From the NCBI GenBank assembly GCA_034428935.1, contig DAOUHB010000040.1, positions 1 to 35,567 on the forward strand: DNA of 35,567 bases, given 5' to 3'. The notes beneath the pieces are model-generated. The model saw only the letters and a list, made by a program, of their open reading frames with translations. It was not told the DNA's origin and made no database searches. This document shows positions 29,051 through 35,567 of the stretch, piece by piece (positions within the stretch are counted from its first letter, which is position 1; every line of letters starts with the position of its first letter). Both the position numbers and the translations under genes were made by a program. Origin of the DNA: JAAYZQ01 sp034428935 (lineage in GTDB: Bacteria > Chloroflexota > Anaerolineae > JAAYZQ01).

Positions 29051-30043
29051 TCACCGCCAGTGTATCTCGGGCCGCTGCCAGTTGCGCCGCCGCCAGACCA
29101 GCCCCACCGGATAGCCGATCATCTTGGCCACGTCGCCCACGACGCGGATGATGGGCACCAGGGCCACGGCCTGGAGGCGTTGAGCGAGGCCGTAGGGCGC
29201 CAGCATGGACGCCAGGCGGCGGTAGGGCATGGCAAGGTAGGCGGCGGCCGCGGCCAGCGCCGCCAGCCACCACCACGGCGAATGCAGCACGGCCAGGATG
29301 ACCAGGGCAGGCGCCAGCACCAGGTACGTGGTGTAGCGCACGAAATGCCTCCGCCGCCAGAGGTCGGCCTTGCCATCGCCCCGGGCGTAGCGGTAATACT
29401 GCTTGAAAAAGGCCCCCAGGCTGGGCCGGGGCCGGAAATGGACGAGCGCCTCGGGGGCCAGGTGGAACGGCCCGTACAGCTCTTTCAGGCGCAGGTCAAA
29501 GATGAGGTCCTCGCAATAGTCCAGCCACTCGGGATAGCCCTCGGCGGCCTCCCAGGCCGCCCGGCGAAAGGCCACCGACCGGCTGGAGGGCAGGAACGTG
29601 GCCGGATCGACCTCGCGCAGGTGGGGCAACACCGTGGCGCCCAGGGCCGTCTCGAAGAGCGTCTCCGGATCGGCCACGAACCAGCCCGCCACGGTGGACA
29701 CAAAGTGACTGCCCTCCGGCGCCTCAAAGGGCCGCACCAGGGCCTCCAGCCAGCCCGGCTCGATGCGCACGCCGGCGTCGGTGACGGCAATGACGTCGCC
29801 GGCCGCCGCGGCGATGGCCGCGTTGCGCCCCTCGGAGATGTTGCTCCCCGGCCGCTCCAGGACCTTTAGTGGCAGGCGGCCGGCCCCGGCCCATTCCGCC
29901 AGAATGGCCAGCGTGCCGTCGGTGGAGCCGCCGTCGGCGATGACCACCTCGTCGGGAGGGCGGCTTTGCGCCTCCAGCGAGGCGAGCAGCCGCTCTATGG
30001 CCGGCGCCTCGTTCCACACAGTGCAGATGACCGAAACCTTCAC
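29051..30043 (-). CDS. GT2-family glycosyltransferase, membrane-associated
   Basis: A 330-residue inverting GT-A enzyme. The N-terminal catalytic domain starts with VSVICTVWNEAPAIERLLASL, has the nucleotide-sugar-binding Asp37 in VIADGGSTDGT, the VTDAGV metal/DxD-like site (Asp89), and YCEDLIFDLRLKELYG, followed by QYYRYARGDGK. One or two hydrophobic segments (about 238-275) attach it to the inner face of the membrane. Donor and acceptor are unknown. The start is GTG 30043 with GGGAGAAGGG upstream. It is coupled to the FGGY kinase gene and is divergent from the LysM gene; with the polytopic enzymes nearby it suggests envelope glycan assembly. Confidence 0.88.
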   Translation of the reverse strand: MKVSVICTVWNEAPAIERLLASLEAQSRPPDEVVIADGGSTDGTLAILAEWAGAGRLPLKVLERPGSNISEGRNAAIAAAAGDVIAVTDAGVRIEPGWLEALVRPFEAPEGSHFVSTVAGWFVADPETLFETALGATVLPHLREVDPATFLPSSRSVAFRRAAWEAAEGYPEWLDYCEDLIFDLRLKELYGPFHLAPEALVHFRPRPSLGAFFKQYYRYARGDGKADLWRRRHFVRYTTYLVLAPALVILAVLHSPWWWLAALAAAAAYLAMPYRRLASMLAPYGLAQRLQAVALVPIIRVVGDVAKMIGYPVGLVWRRRNWQRPEIHWR

Positions 30044-30082
30044 TTTCTACCCTTCTCCCTCTCCGGGCCTGCAATGCACCCC

Positions 30083-30107
30083 CTCGCGCGGTTGCATTAA
30101 GCGCGAG
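30083..30107. promoter_or_regulatory. Operator-like palindrome around the LysM gene -35 box
   Basis: CTCGCGC (30083-30089) and GCGCGAG (30101-30107) are perfect inverted repeats separated by 11 bases, centred on the -35 box (30092-30097) of the LysM gene promoter. A dimeric regulator bound here would block RNA polymerase. It lies in a divergent region and could control the GT2 gene as well. Confidence 0.5.
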
Positions 30108-30120
30108 AACGTGCTATAAT
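30092..30120 (+). promoter_or_regulatory. Strong sigma-70-type promoter for the LysM gene
   Basis: TTGCAT (30092-30097), a 17-base spacer and perfect TATAAT (30115-30120). The leader to the ATG at 30176 is about 49 bases. Confidence 0.8.
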
Positions 30121-30175
30121 AGGCCCACCTACGAAGCATTGGCCGTTCATCCGCTCGGGGTCGAGGGGAACAGCT

Positions 30176-31174
30176 ATGAAATGGAGACATTGGGCCATCC
30201 TCATTGTCCTGGTGCTTTTGAACTATATTATCTTTAGCACCGCCTTTACCCAGTTGGCAGAACAGCGCCGGCCCGCCATTGGGCCCACCCGTACCCTCGC
30301 GCCCACCTACGAGAGCGTGCCGGCAGGCCCGGTCTCCTGGGTGGTGCTCCCCACGAACACCACCCGCCCCACGCGCACACCCGTCACTCCCTCGCCCACG
30401 CCCGACCCTGCACTGGCGACGGCCACGGCCAGCCCCGAGGTCATTGTCGTTACCGCCGAGGCACCGCCGCCAGAGGCACCGACAGCCGTTCCGCCCACGG
30501 CCACGCCCAGCCCGCCGCCGGCCAGCCCCACGCCGGCGCCGCAGGCGACCGTGTACGTCGTGCAGCGGGGCGACACGCTTTCGGCCATCGCCCAGCGGTA
30601 CGGCGTCAGCGTCCAGGCCATCGTCAACGCCAACGGCCTGCCCAACCCCAACCAGATCGCCGTAGGCCAGCGGCTGACCATCCCCGCCGCCGGCCAGGCA
30701 GTGGCCGCGCCCACGCCGCGTCCGGCGCAGCCCACCAGCCGGCCGCAGCCCACGGCCACCAGCGCCCCGGCACCGACGGCCACCCAGGCGCCGCCCGCCC
30801 TGCAGTTCAGCGCTACCCTCATCTGGGACCCGGCTGTGGCGCCCAACTGCAGCGGCCCGGCCGTCGCCAAGCAAAGCGTCGTCCGCGACACGGCCGGCAA
30901 CCCCGTCAACGGCGCCGTGGTCCAGGCCGACTGCTACGGCAACGTCTTTGACTCGCACCCTTCGGGCAATCCGGGCGAGTACGATCCGGGACACTATGAC
31001 TTTTCCTTCGGCCAATCCAAGCCCCAGGATTGGGTCTGCACATTCCGCGTCATCAGCCTCAACGGCCAGGCGGTGACCTCGGAGGTCGCCAGCGTGCACT
31101 TTGACGTCAACGACTGCCAGCCCCACGGGCCAGGCCACCAGGTGGCGATCCTGAACTGGACCAAGAACTGGTAA
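30176..31174 (+). CDS. Membrane-anchored LysM-domain protein with Thr/Pro linkers
   Basis: A 332-residue exported protein. Residues 7-24 are an N-terminal anchor helix. A long Pro/Thr/Ala linker (about 36-124) precedes one LysM domain (127-170: YVVQRGDTLSAIAQRYGV...NPNQIAVGQRLTIP), which binds N-acetylglucosamine polymers such as peptidoglycan. A second Pro/Thr linker (175-207) leads to a C-terminal domain (210-332) with four cysteines (225, 253, 288, 314), likely two disulfides, and a beta-rich pattern; I do not recognise its family. The ATG at 30176 follows AGGGGA. It has a dedicated promoter with an operator-like palindrome. The likely role is cell-wall attachment or sensing; no enzymatic motif is visible. 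Confidence 0.88.
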   Translation: MKWRHWAILIVLVLLNYIIFSTAFTQLAEQRRPAIGPTRTLAPTYESVPAGPVSWVVLPTNTTRPTRTPVTPSPTPDPALATATASPEVIVVTAEAPPPEAPTAVPPTATPSPPPASPTPAPQATVYVVQRGDTLSAIAQRYGVSVQAIVNANGLPNPNQIAVGQRLTIPAAGQAVAAPTPRPAQPTSRPQPTATSAPAPTATQAPPALQFSATLIWDPAVAPNCSGPAVAKQSVVRDTAGNPVNGAVVQADCYGNVFDSHPSGNPGEYDPGHYDFSFGQSKPQDWVCTFRVISLNGQAVTSEVASVHFDVNDCQPHGPGHQVAILNWTKNW

Positions 31175-31185
31175 GGATCCCACAA

Positions 31186-31243
31186 CCCGGACTCCACACG
31201 GGCACGCACCCCGGACTCCTCACCTGCACACTCCCCGGACTCC
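31186..31243. repeat. 24-base tandem repeat between convergent genes
   Basis: CCCGGACTCC recurs at 31186, 31210 and 31234, an exact 24-base period; the second unit continues CTCACCTGCACACTC. A degenerate fourth copy (CCGGGACTCCTCGCCTGCACG) is at 31319-31339, beyond two hairpins. No gene covers it. Confidence 0.8.
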
Positions 31244-31249
31244 TCCCTG

Positions 31250-31270
31250 GCCTGTCCGGCCAGGACAGGC
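31250..31270. terminator. Perfect 8-bp hairpin between convergent genes
   Basis: GCCTGTCC (31250-31257) pairs with GGACAGGC (31263-31270) around a 5-base loop. It lies between the LysM gene (+) and the GT39-like gene (-) and could serve both, but has no adjacent T-run. Confidence 0.5.
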
Positions 31271-31307
31271 GACTTGTCGAGGCCGGGTCCGACATCCTGT
31301 AAGCCTC

Positions 31308-31323
31308 CCCGGACAAGTCCGGG
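31308..31323. terminator. Perfect 7-bp hairpin near the 3' end of the GT39-like gene
   Basis: CCCGGAC (31308-31314) and GTCCGGG (31317-31323) are inverted repeats around AA. The arm sequence is the same as the core of the neighbouring 24-base repeats, so the hairpin probably arose from an inverted repeat copy. No T-run is visible. Confidence 0.45.
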
Positions 31324-31353
31324 ACTCCTCGCCTGCACGTTGCCGGGGCCGGG

Positions 31354-33711
31354 CTAGTCCTGCACCAGGATGGGCTCGACGACATAGGGCTCCTGCTCGC
31401 TGCCGTCGGGCGCCACGAGCTGGATCTCGAGGGCGTACCGGCCGGGCGGGGCGCTGCCGGGCAAGGGCAGGTTGAACTGCCCGCGCCACACGTCGCCCGC
31501 CTGCCACAGGGCGGTGTCGTATGCCCCGGCCGGCCCGGCGGTGACGCCCGCCACCAGCTCCTCGTCGGGACTCCACAGGCGGAGCGCCACCTGCCAACCG
31601 CCGCCGGGCGCCTCCAGGGCCCGCCAATACAGGTTGAGGTGGAGCACCTCGCCGGGGTGCAGCGGCACCCGCGGCTCGTGGGCAAAGCCCAGCCGGTGGG
31701 CATCGTAGCCCAGGAGCGCCAGGGGGCCAAAATCGGCCTCGACCGCCTGCTCCATGCCCAGCGCCGCCACGGGCGCCGGGGCCGGGGGGCGCTCCACCAC
31801 CAGGGGCTCCAGCCACACCTGGCCCTCTCCCCCGGGCGTCGTCAGGCGCCAGCCGGTCTCGGCATCGTACAGGCCCACCTCCACGCGGTAGCTGCCCGGC
31901 GGCGTCGCCGGATGGACGGGCAGCCCGTAGTTGTCGCGCACCACCTGGCCCGGCTCCCATAGCGTCGTCAGCAGCACGCCGCCCCCCGGCTCCGAGTCGC
32001 GCTGGCCCACGACGTGGCTCGCCTCGTCCAGCAGGTGGAGAAAGACCTTGTAGCGCCGCTGAAGCACCTCGCCGGCCTGCCAGAAGAGGGTGATCTGGGC
32101 AATGTCGCCCGCGGCCAGGCGGTTGTTCAACTGGCTGTAGCCCAGGAGCGTCACACTCTGCCCCGTCTCGGCGTCGTCCAGGCGCACGTCCAGCTCGCGG
32201 GCCGGCGCCTGCTGCTCGCCGGCGGGCACGGCGTAGGCGGCCAGCCGCACGTTGCCGTACCACGAATCGAGTGCCTTGTAGGTGTGCTCCTCCAGCCAGC
32301 CCTCCACCAGGCGCCCGGGATCGCTTTCGTCGGTGGCCCACAGCAGGGCAAACACCCGCCCCCCGGGCCTGGCCAGCTCTTGCAGCGCGGCCCTGGTGTC
32401 CTCCGGGTCGGCGGGACGCTGCCGGGGCAGGGGATAGACGGGCAGGTCGCCGTCGTAATAGTAGGCCAGGACCTCCTGCTGGCCCGGGGCGTTGAGCACC
32501 ACCGCGTCGCCCGGCCGGCCCACGGCCTCCAGGTAGGCGGCCATGCCCCGGTAGTCGTCGCGGGCGTAGGCCGGGTCGGTGTAATAGTCGCCCAGACCGT
32601 GGAGGGAAGAGGCCACGACCAGCACCACCAGCAAGGCGGCCAGGCCGAACCCGCCGAGCCGCCTCGAAGCGAGCATCCCGCCGGCAAGCCGCCCGGCGAG
32701 CAGGCAGTAGGCCGGGCCGGCCACGATGAGGAACTTCAGGTACGCTTCCTTGTACAGCCCCAGGGCGAGGATGAGGACGACGGGCACCACCAGCCAGAGA
32801 ACAAGCGCCCCGCCCGCCACCCGGGCATCCAGCCGTCCACCCCGGCGGGGAAAATAGACGAGCAGCACGAGGAGCAGGAGCCAGCTCGTCGCGCGCCACG
32901 GAGCCGCCGCCGGCCCCGTGGCCAGGATCTGGGTGATGCGTGTCAGGGCGCCCAACAGCTCGACCGGCTCCTCGACGCCCGGCCAGGTGCCGAGCTGGCG
33001 AAGCGCCACCGGCAGCCAGGGCGCAAAGAGCAGCAGGGCGCCGGCCTGCAATGCCAGCCAGACGCCCAGGCGTCTCCACGTCTCGCTGGGGCCCGGCCGC
33101 AGGAGGAGGGCCAGCAGGACCGCCAGGTTGGCCGCCGCCAGGACCAGGGGAAAGGCATAGTGGGTGTACAGCCCCGCCGCCGCGGCCAGCAGGTAGACCA
33201 GGCCCCAGGCCAGGGACCGCTCCCCCGGCCGGGGCTCCAGCCAGCGCAGGGCGGCGTAAAAAGCCAGGGCCGCCCACAGGGCCAGGAGTGTGTACATGCG
33301 CGCTTCCTGGGCATAGACCACCAGGAAGGGATTCATCGCCGCCAGCGTCGCCGCCGCGGGCGCGGTCCACGAGGCGCCGGCCGGCTGCAGCAGGCGGCCC
33401 AGGCTGTAGATGAGCGCCACCAGGGCCACGCCCAGCAGCGCCGAAAGCGACCGGACCGAGAACTCGCTCGTCCCCGCCAGGCGCTGCCAGCCGGCCAGCA
33501 GCCAATAGTAGAGGGGCGGGTGGATGTCGCCGGCGGCGTCGCGGGTAATGGTCGCCAGGTCCCGCGAGGCCACGGCCACGCTCGTACCCTCGTCGTTCCA
33601 CAGGCTCTGGGCGTCGATGCGGTACAGGCGCAGGCCCAGGGCCAACAGCAGGATGGCGATGGGCAGCACCGCCCACAGCAGCCCTGGCCGGGACCCGCGT
33701 CGAGGCCTCAT
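31354..33711 (-). CDS. GT39/ArnT-like polytopic glycosyltransferase with two C-terminal beta modules
   Basis: A 785-residue membrane enzyme. The first outer loop has the acidic site SLWNDEGTS (36-44), then DIHPPLYYWLLAGW (62-75), as in the PMT/ArnT superfamily; about ten to twelve helices run to residue 370. A soluble loop region (375-500) with YYTDPAYARDDYRGMAAYL follows. Residues about 505-640 and 655-785 are two related beta-sandwiches, with FWQAGE (543-548) and LYWRALEAPG (694-703) in equivalent places; the same module ends the DUF2723 protein. It probably moves a sugar from a polyprenyl-phosphate donor to a lipid, glycan or protein outside the membrane. The start ATG 33711 has only a weak GAGGCG site. 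The glycoside hydrolase gene lies 46 bases upstream on the same strand. Confidence 0.9.
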   Translation of the reverse strand: MRPRRGSRPGLLWAVLPIAILLLALGLRLYRIDAQSLWNDEGTSVAVASRDLATITRDAAGDIHPPLYYWLLAGWQRLAGTSEFSVRSLSALLGVALVALIYSLGRLLQPAGASWTAPAAATLAAMNPFLVVYAQEARMYTLLALWAALAFYAALRWLEPRPGERSLAWGLVYLLAAAAGLYTHYAFPLVLAAANLAVLLALLLRPGPSETWRRLGVWLALQAGALLLFAPWLPVALRQLGTWPGVEEPVELLGALTRITQILATGPAAAPWRATSWLLLLVLLVYFPRRGGRLDARVAGGALVLWLVVPVVLILALGLYKEAYLKFLIVAGPAYCLLAGRLAGGMLASRRLGGFGLAALLVVLVVASSLHGLGDYYTDPAYARDDYRGMAAYLEAVGRPGDAVVLNAPGQQEVLAYYYDGDLPVYPLPRQRPADPEDTRAALQELARPGGRVFALLWATDESDPGRLVEGWLEEHTYKALDSWYGNVRLAAYAVPAGEQQAPARELDVRLDDAETGQSVTLLGYSQLNNRLAAGDIAQITLFWQAGEVLQRRYKVFLHLLDEASHVVGQRDSEPGGGVLLTTLWEPGQVVRDNYGLPVHPATPPGSYRVEVGLYDAETGWRLTTPGGEGQVWLEPLVVERPPAPAPVAALGMEQAVEADFGPLALLGYDAHRLGFAHEPRVPLHPGEVLHLNLYWRALEAPGGGWQVALRLWSPDEELVAGVTAGPAGAYDTALWQAGDVWRGQFNLPLPGSAPPGRYALEIQLVAPDGSEQEPYVVEPILVQD

Positions 33712-33757
33712 GGCGCCTCGCGGGCAGCGCGCCTGGCGGCGGGCGTCCGGGCGGGGA

Positions 33758-35518
33758 TCATCCCCCCACCCTGCCGCGCTCGTACCAACGCCGGCGCCGG
33801 CCCAGCCCTCCCAGGAGCAGGGCGGCGGCCAGGACCAGGACCACCGCCACGCCCCCGGCGGCCAGCCAGGGCACGGCCGATGGCCGCTGCTGCACCATCA
33901 GGCTGTCCACGGCGGGGCGCGTGCCCGGCAGGGGGCGCAGCACCGCGCTATGCCGGCCGGGCGCCAGCCCTTCGGCCAGGCTGATCTCGGCCAGGCCGGG
34001 CTCGCCGCGGACCGCTTCCTCCAGCCCGCCGTCGATGCTCACCGTCCAGCCCTCGTCGGGGCCCACGCTCGGCCCCGGCCGCAGGCTCAGCTCCGTGCCG
34101 TGAAAGACAAAGGCCAGGCTCGAGCGCCCGTCCACGGCGTAGCGATAGCCGCCCAGCTCGGCCGCCGGGTCGGCCTGCTCCTGCCAGTCTCCGCCATAGT
34201 CCAGCGCCCAGTGATCCTCCTGGTGCACCCCGGGGTAGAGCACCCGCGCCTCGTCGCCCTGGAAATAGTCCGCCAGGGCATGGTAGACCGGCATGGGGCT
34301 GAAATCGGGCTCCACCAGGCGAAAGTAGTACATCGCCTGGTCCGCCTCGGTGTCGGTGGCGCGCTTGAAGAACCAGGTGGTGACCACCCCCACCCACGGC
34401 CACTCCCGCTGCGCCCGCCGGTAGGCCTCCACCGCATAGCGCGCTTGCTCCTCCAGGCTCACCGACCCGAACTGCTTGTCGGGCAGATCGTCCGGCGGCG
34501 CGTTCCAGTTCATTTCGGTGATCCAGATGGGCTTGTGGGCGTCGCCGTTGGCCACCATGATCTCGCGCAGGTAGAGGGGCCGGGAAAAGTTTAACACGCG
34601 GGCCCGCATCCGCCGGTCGGTGGGCCCCGACCACAGCCCATAGCCCTGCATGGCCAGCACGTCAAAATAGTCCGCCGCCCCGGCGTCGTACATGCGCTGC
34701 AGGAACAAGAAGTCGTTCAGGTCGCGGGGGCCCAGGGGGATCGTCTGGGCCAGGGCGCCCGACAGGACCACGCACTCGGGACAGGCGGCCTTGATGCGGG
34801 TGTAGCCCACCTTCAGGAGCTCGGTGTACTCCTCGGGGCTGACGGCCGCCTCGCCCCACTCGGGATAGATGTTCGGCTCGTTCCACACCTGGTAGGTGCG
34901 GATGCGCCCCCGGTAGCGGCCGGCGACCGCCTCGCAAAAGTCGCCGTAATCCTCCAGGTTGTCGGGCGGCGCAAAGGAGCCGGCCTCGTCGCCCGCCGCC
35001 CGGCTCCAGGCCGGCGGATTGCTCAGCCGGACCACCAGCTCCAGGCCGTATTCTTCGGCCAGCTCCACGATGTGGTCGTACTTTTCCCAGGCCGAGTGCT
35101 CCGGCGCGTGGCGCCGGTCGGTAAAGTCGCCCTTGCCGTGGATCTCGATGTCCTCCCAGGGAAACTCCTGGCGGAGCCAGTGAAAGCCGGCATCGGCGAT
35201 CATCTGCACCGCACGCTCGCGCTTTTCCGGCTCGACCTCCTGCTCCAGGAAGACGTTGACGCCAAAGGGGTTGTCGCCGGCGTTGGCCACCGGCACCAGG
35301 TCGGCGGTCCCCGGCCGGGGGCGGGTGACGTTGCCGAGCCACTCCAGGGAGCCGCGCACCTGGCCCGCCAGGCTCTCCTCGCCCGTCACTCGGTAGAGCC
35401 AGGGCGCCCACAGGGGCCGGGCGACCAGCAGGGCTGCCCCGGCCACGACGGCGGCGAGCGCCAGGGCCAACAGCAGGCCCGGCCAACGTCCCCGCGAACG
35501 CCTAGTGCCCACGCTCAC
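33758..35518 (-). CDS. Membrane-anchored clan GH-A-like glycoside hydrolase
   Basis: A 586-residue protein with helices near both ends (about 13-34 and 549-572), so the enzyme is held at the outer face of the membrane. The (beta/alpha)8 region (about 84-420) has GFHWLRQEFPWEDIEI, LVVRLSNPPAWSR, the acid/base site YQVWNEPNIYPEWG (E214) and the nucleophile site IWITEMNWNAP (E335), the two-glutamate retaining arrangement of GH5/GH39-type enzymes. A beta domain (430-545) follows. Substrate unknown. The start is GTG 35518 with AGGAGAAG upstream, though the frame stays open to the window end. Next to two glycosyltransferases it probably trims or remodels an envelope glycan. It ends 46 bases before the GT39-like gene. 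Confidence 0.85.
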   Translation of the reverse strand: MSVGTRRSRGRWPGLLLALALAAVVAGAALLVARPLWAPWLYRVTGEESLAGQVRGSLEWLGNVTRPRPGTADLVPVANAGDNPFGVNVFLEQEVEPEKRERAVQMIADAGFHWLRQEFPWEDIEIHGKGDFTDRRHAPEHSAWEKYDHIVELAEEYGLELVVRLSNPPAWSRAAGDEAGSFAPPDNLEDYGDFCEAVAGRYRGRIRTYQVWNEPNIYPEWGEAAVSPEEYTELLKVGYTRIKAACPECVVLSGALAQTIPLGPRDLNDFLFLQRMYDAGAADYFDVLAMQGYGLWSGPTDRRMRARVLNFSRPLYLREIMVANGDAHKPIWITEMNWNAPPDDLPDKQFGSVSLEEQARYAVEAYRRAQREWPWVGVVTTWFFKRATDTEADQAMYYFRLVEPDFSPMPVYHALADYFQGDEARVLYPGVHQEDHWALDYGGDWQEQADPAAELGGYRYAVDGRSSLAFVFHGTELSLRPGPSVGPDEGWTVSIDGGLEEAVRGEPGLAEISLAEGLAPGRHSAVLRPLPGTRPAVDSLMVQQRPSAVPWLAAGGVAVVLVLAAALLLGGLGRRRRWYERGRVGG

Positions 35519-35567
35519 CTTCTCCTGCCTCGTCCTGCTCGAGCCGCAGCTCGTAGACCCACAGCTC
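35502..35567 (-). CDS. C-terminal end of an upstream gene (cut by window edge)
   Basis: On the - strand a frame enters from the window edge and reads ELWVYELRLEQDEAGEGERGH before TAG at 35504-35502, overlapping the start of the glycoside hydrolase gene by 17 bases. The amphipathic, natural-looking sequence and the overlap, typical of operons, favour a real gene end. With only 21 residues the product cannot be named, and another frame is also open here. Confidence 0.4.
   Translation of the reverse strand, partial: ELWVYELRLEQDEAGEGERGH

Noticed and set aside
30994..31338. 114-codon - strand frame through the 24-base repeat
   Set aside because: It overlaps the LysM gene C-terminus antisense, has no start context and its repeat peptide is explained by the DNA repeat.
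31220..33676. 818-codon alternative frame over the GT39-like gene
   Set aside because: Same strand, other frame, Gly/Ala/Pro/Arg-rich; the frame used (31354-33711) has proper membrane helices and family motifs.
1..35567. CRISPR arrays, tRNA or rRNA genes, insertion sequences, phage genes
   Set aside because: I looked for regularly spaced 25-40 base repeats, cloverleaf-like segments ending in CCA, transposase motifs and phage structural genes and saw none; the only regular tandem array is the three-unit one at 31186.

Overview
The window is a high-GC bacterial chromosome segment, most likely from an uncultured member of the Chloroflexota (Anaerolineae/Caldilineae-like). The inference rests on several traits: a TopA with an N-terminal DUF5679-type zinc ribbon, a Thr/Pro-linker LysM membrane protein, polytopic glycosyltransferases with C-terminal beta-sandwich modules, a DUF2723 protein, Asp-box surface proteins, and the presence of both good -35/-10 promoters and good Shine-Dalgarno sites. 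This is family-level reasoning; no marker search was possible.

Layout. (1) 1-3945, + strand: the end of tsaD, a 614-base gap, a lower-GC gene for an anchored Asp-box beta-propeller protein, and plsY. (2) 3952-13590, - strand, read right to left: fmt, ffh, rpsP, khpA, rimM, dprA, manC, topA and an M24 aminopeptidase. This contains the classic ffh-rpsP-khpA-rimM core, with GDP-mannose synthesis (manC) inserted between dprA and topA. (3) 13768-22942, + strand: a DUF4870-like membrane protein, recJ, an M32 carboxypeptidase, an SsnA-type amidohydrolase, two small membrane proteins, then a four-gene unit of a Trp/His-rich membrane protein, a 74-residue protein, an OmpR-family response regulator and a histidine kinase. 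(4) 23163-24963, - strand: a RelA/SpoT-type HD hydrolase with a DUF401 membrane protein. (5) 25155-27614, + strand: a membrane protein and a DUF2723 glycosyltransferase-like protein. (6) 27676-30043, - strand: a GT2 glycosyltransferase and an FGGY kinase. (7) 30176-31174, + strand: a LysM protein. (8) 31354-35567, - strand: a GT39/ArnT-like glycosyltransferase, a membrane-anchored clan-A-like glycoside hydrolase and the tail of one more gene.

How the parts fit: regions 2-3 are mostly housekeeping (translation, SRP targeting, DNA uptake/repair, topology, peptide turnover). Regions 5-8 look like envelope glycan or glycoprotein synthesis and remodelling. ManC would supply GDP-mannose, a usual precursor of the polyprenyl-phosphate sugars that GT39-like enzymes use.

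The least ordinary signals are: a two-hairpin element repeated at 17485 and 22940 that in both places contains the stop codon of the upstream gene; a strong intrinsic-terminator structure inside the start of the rimM reading frame; a highly acidic C-terminal tail on ribosomal protein S16; a histidine kinase and a small membrane protein in one operon sharing a GPPxWWG motif in Trp/His-rich regions; an LYWRALEAPG-containing module shared by two otherwise different glycosyltransferases; and a 24-base tandem repeat with hairpins between two convergent genes.
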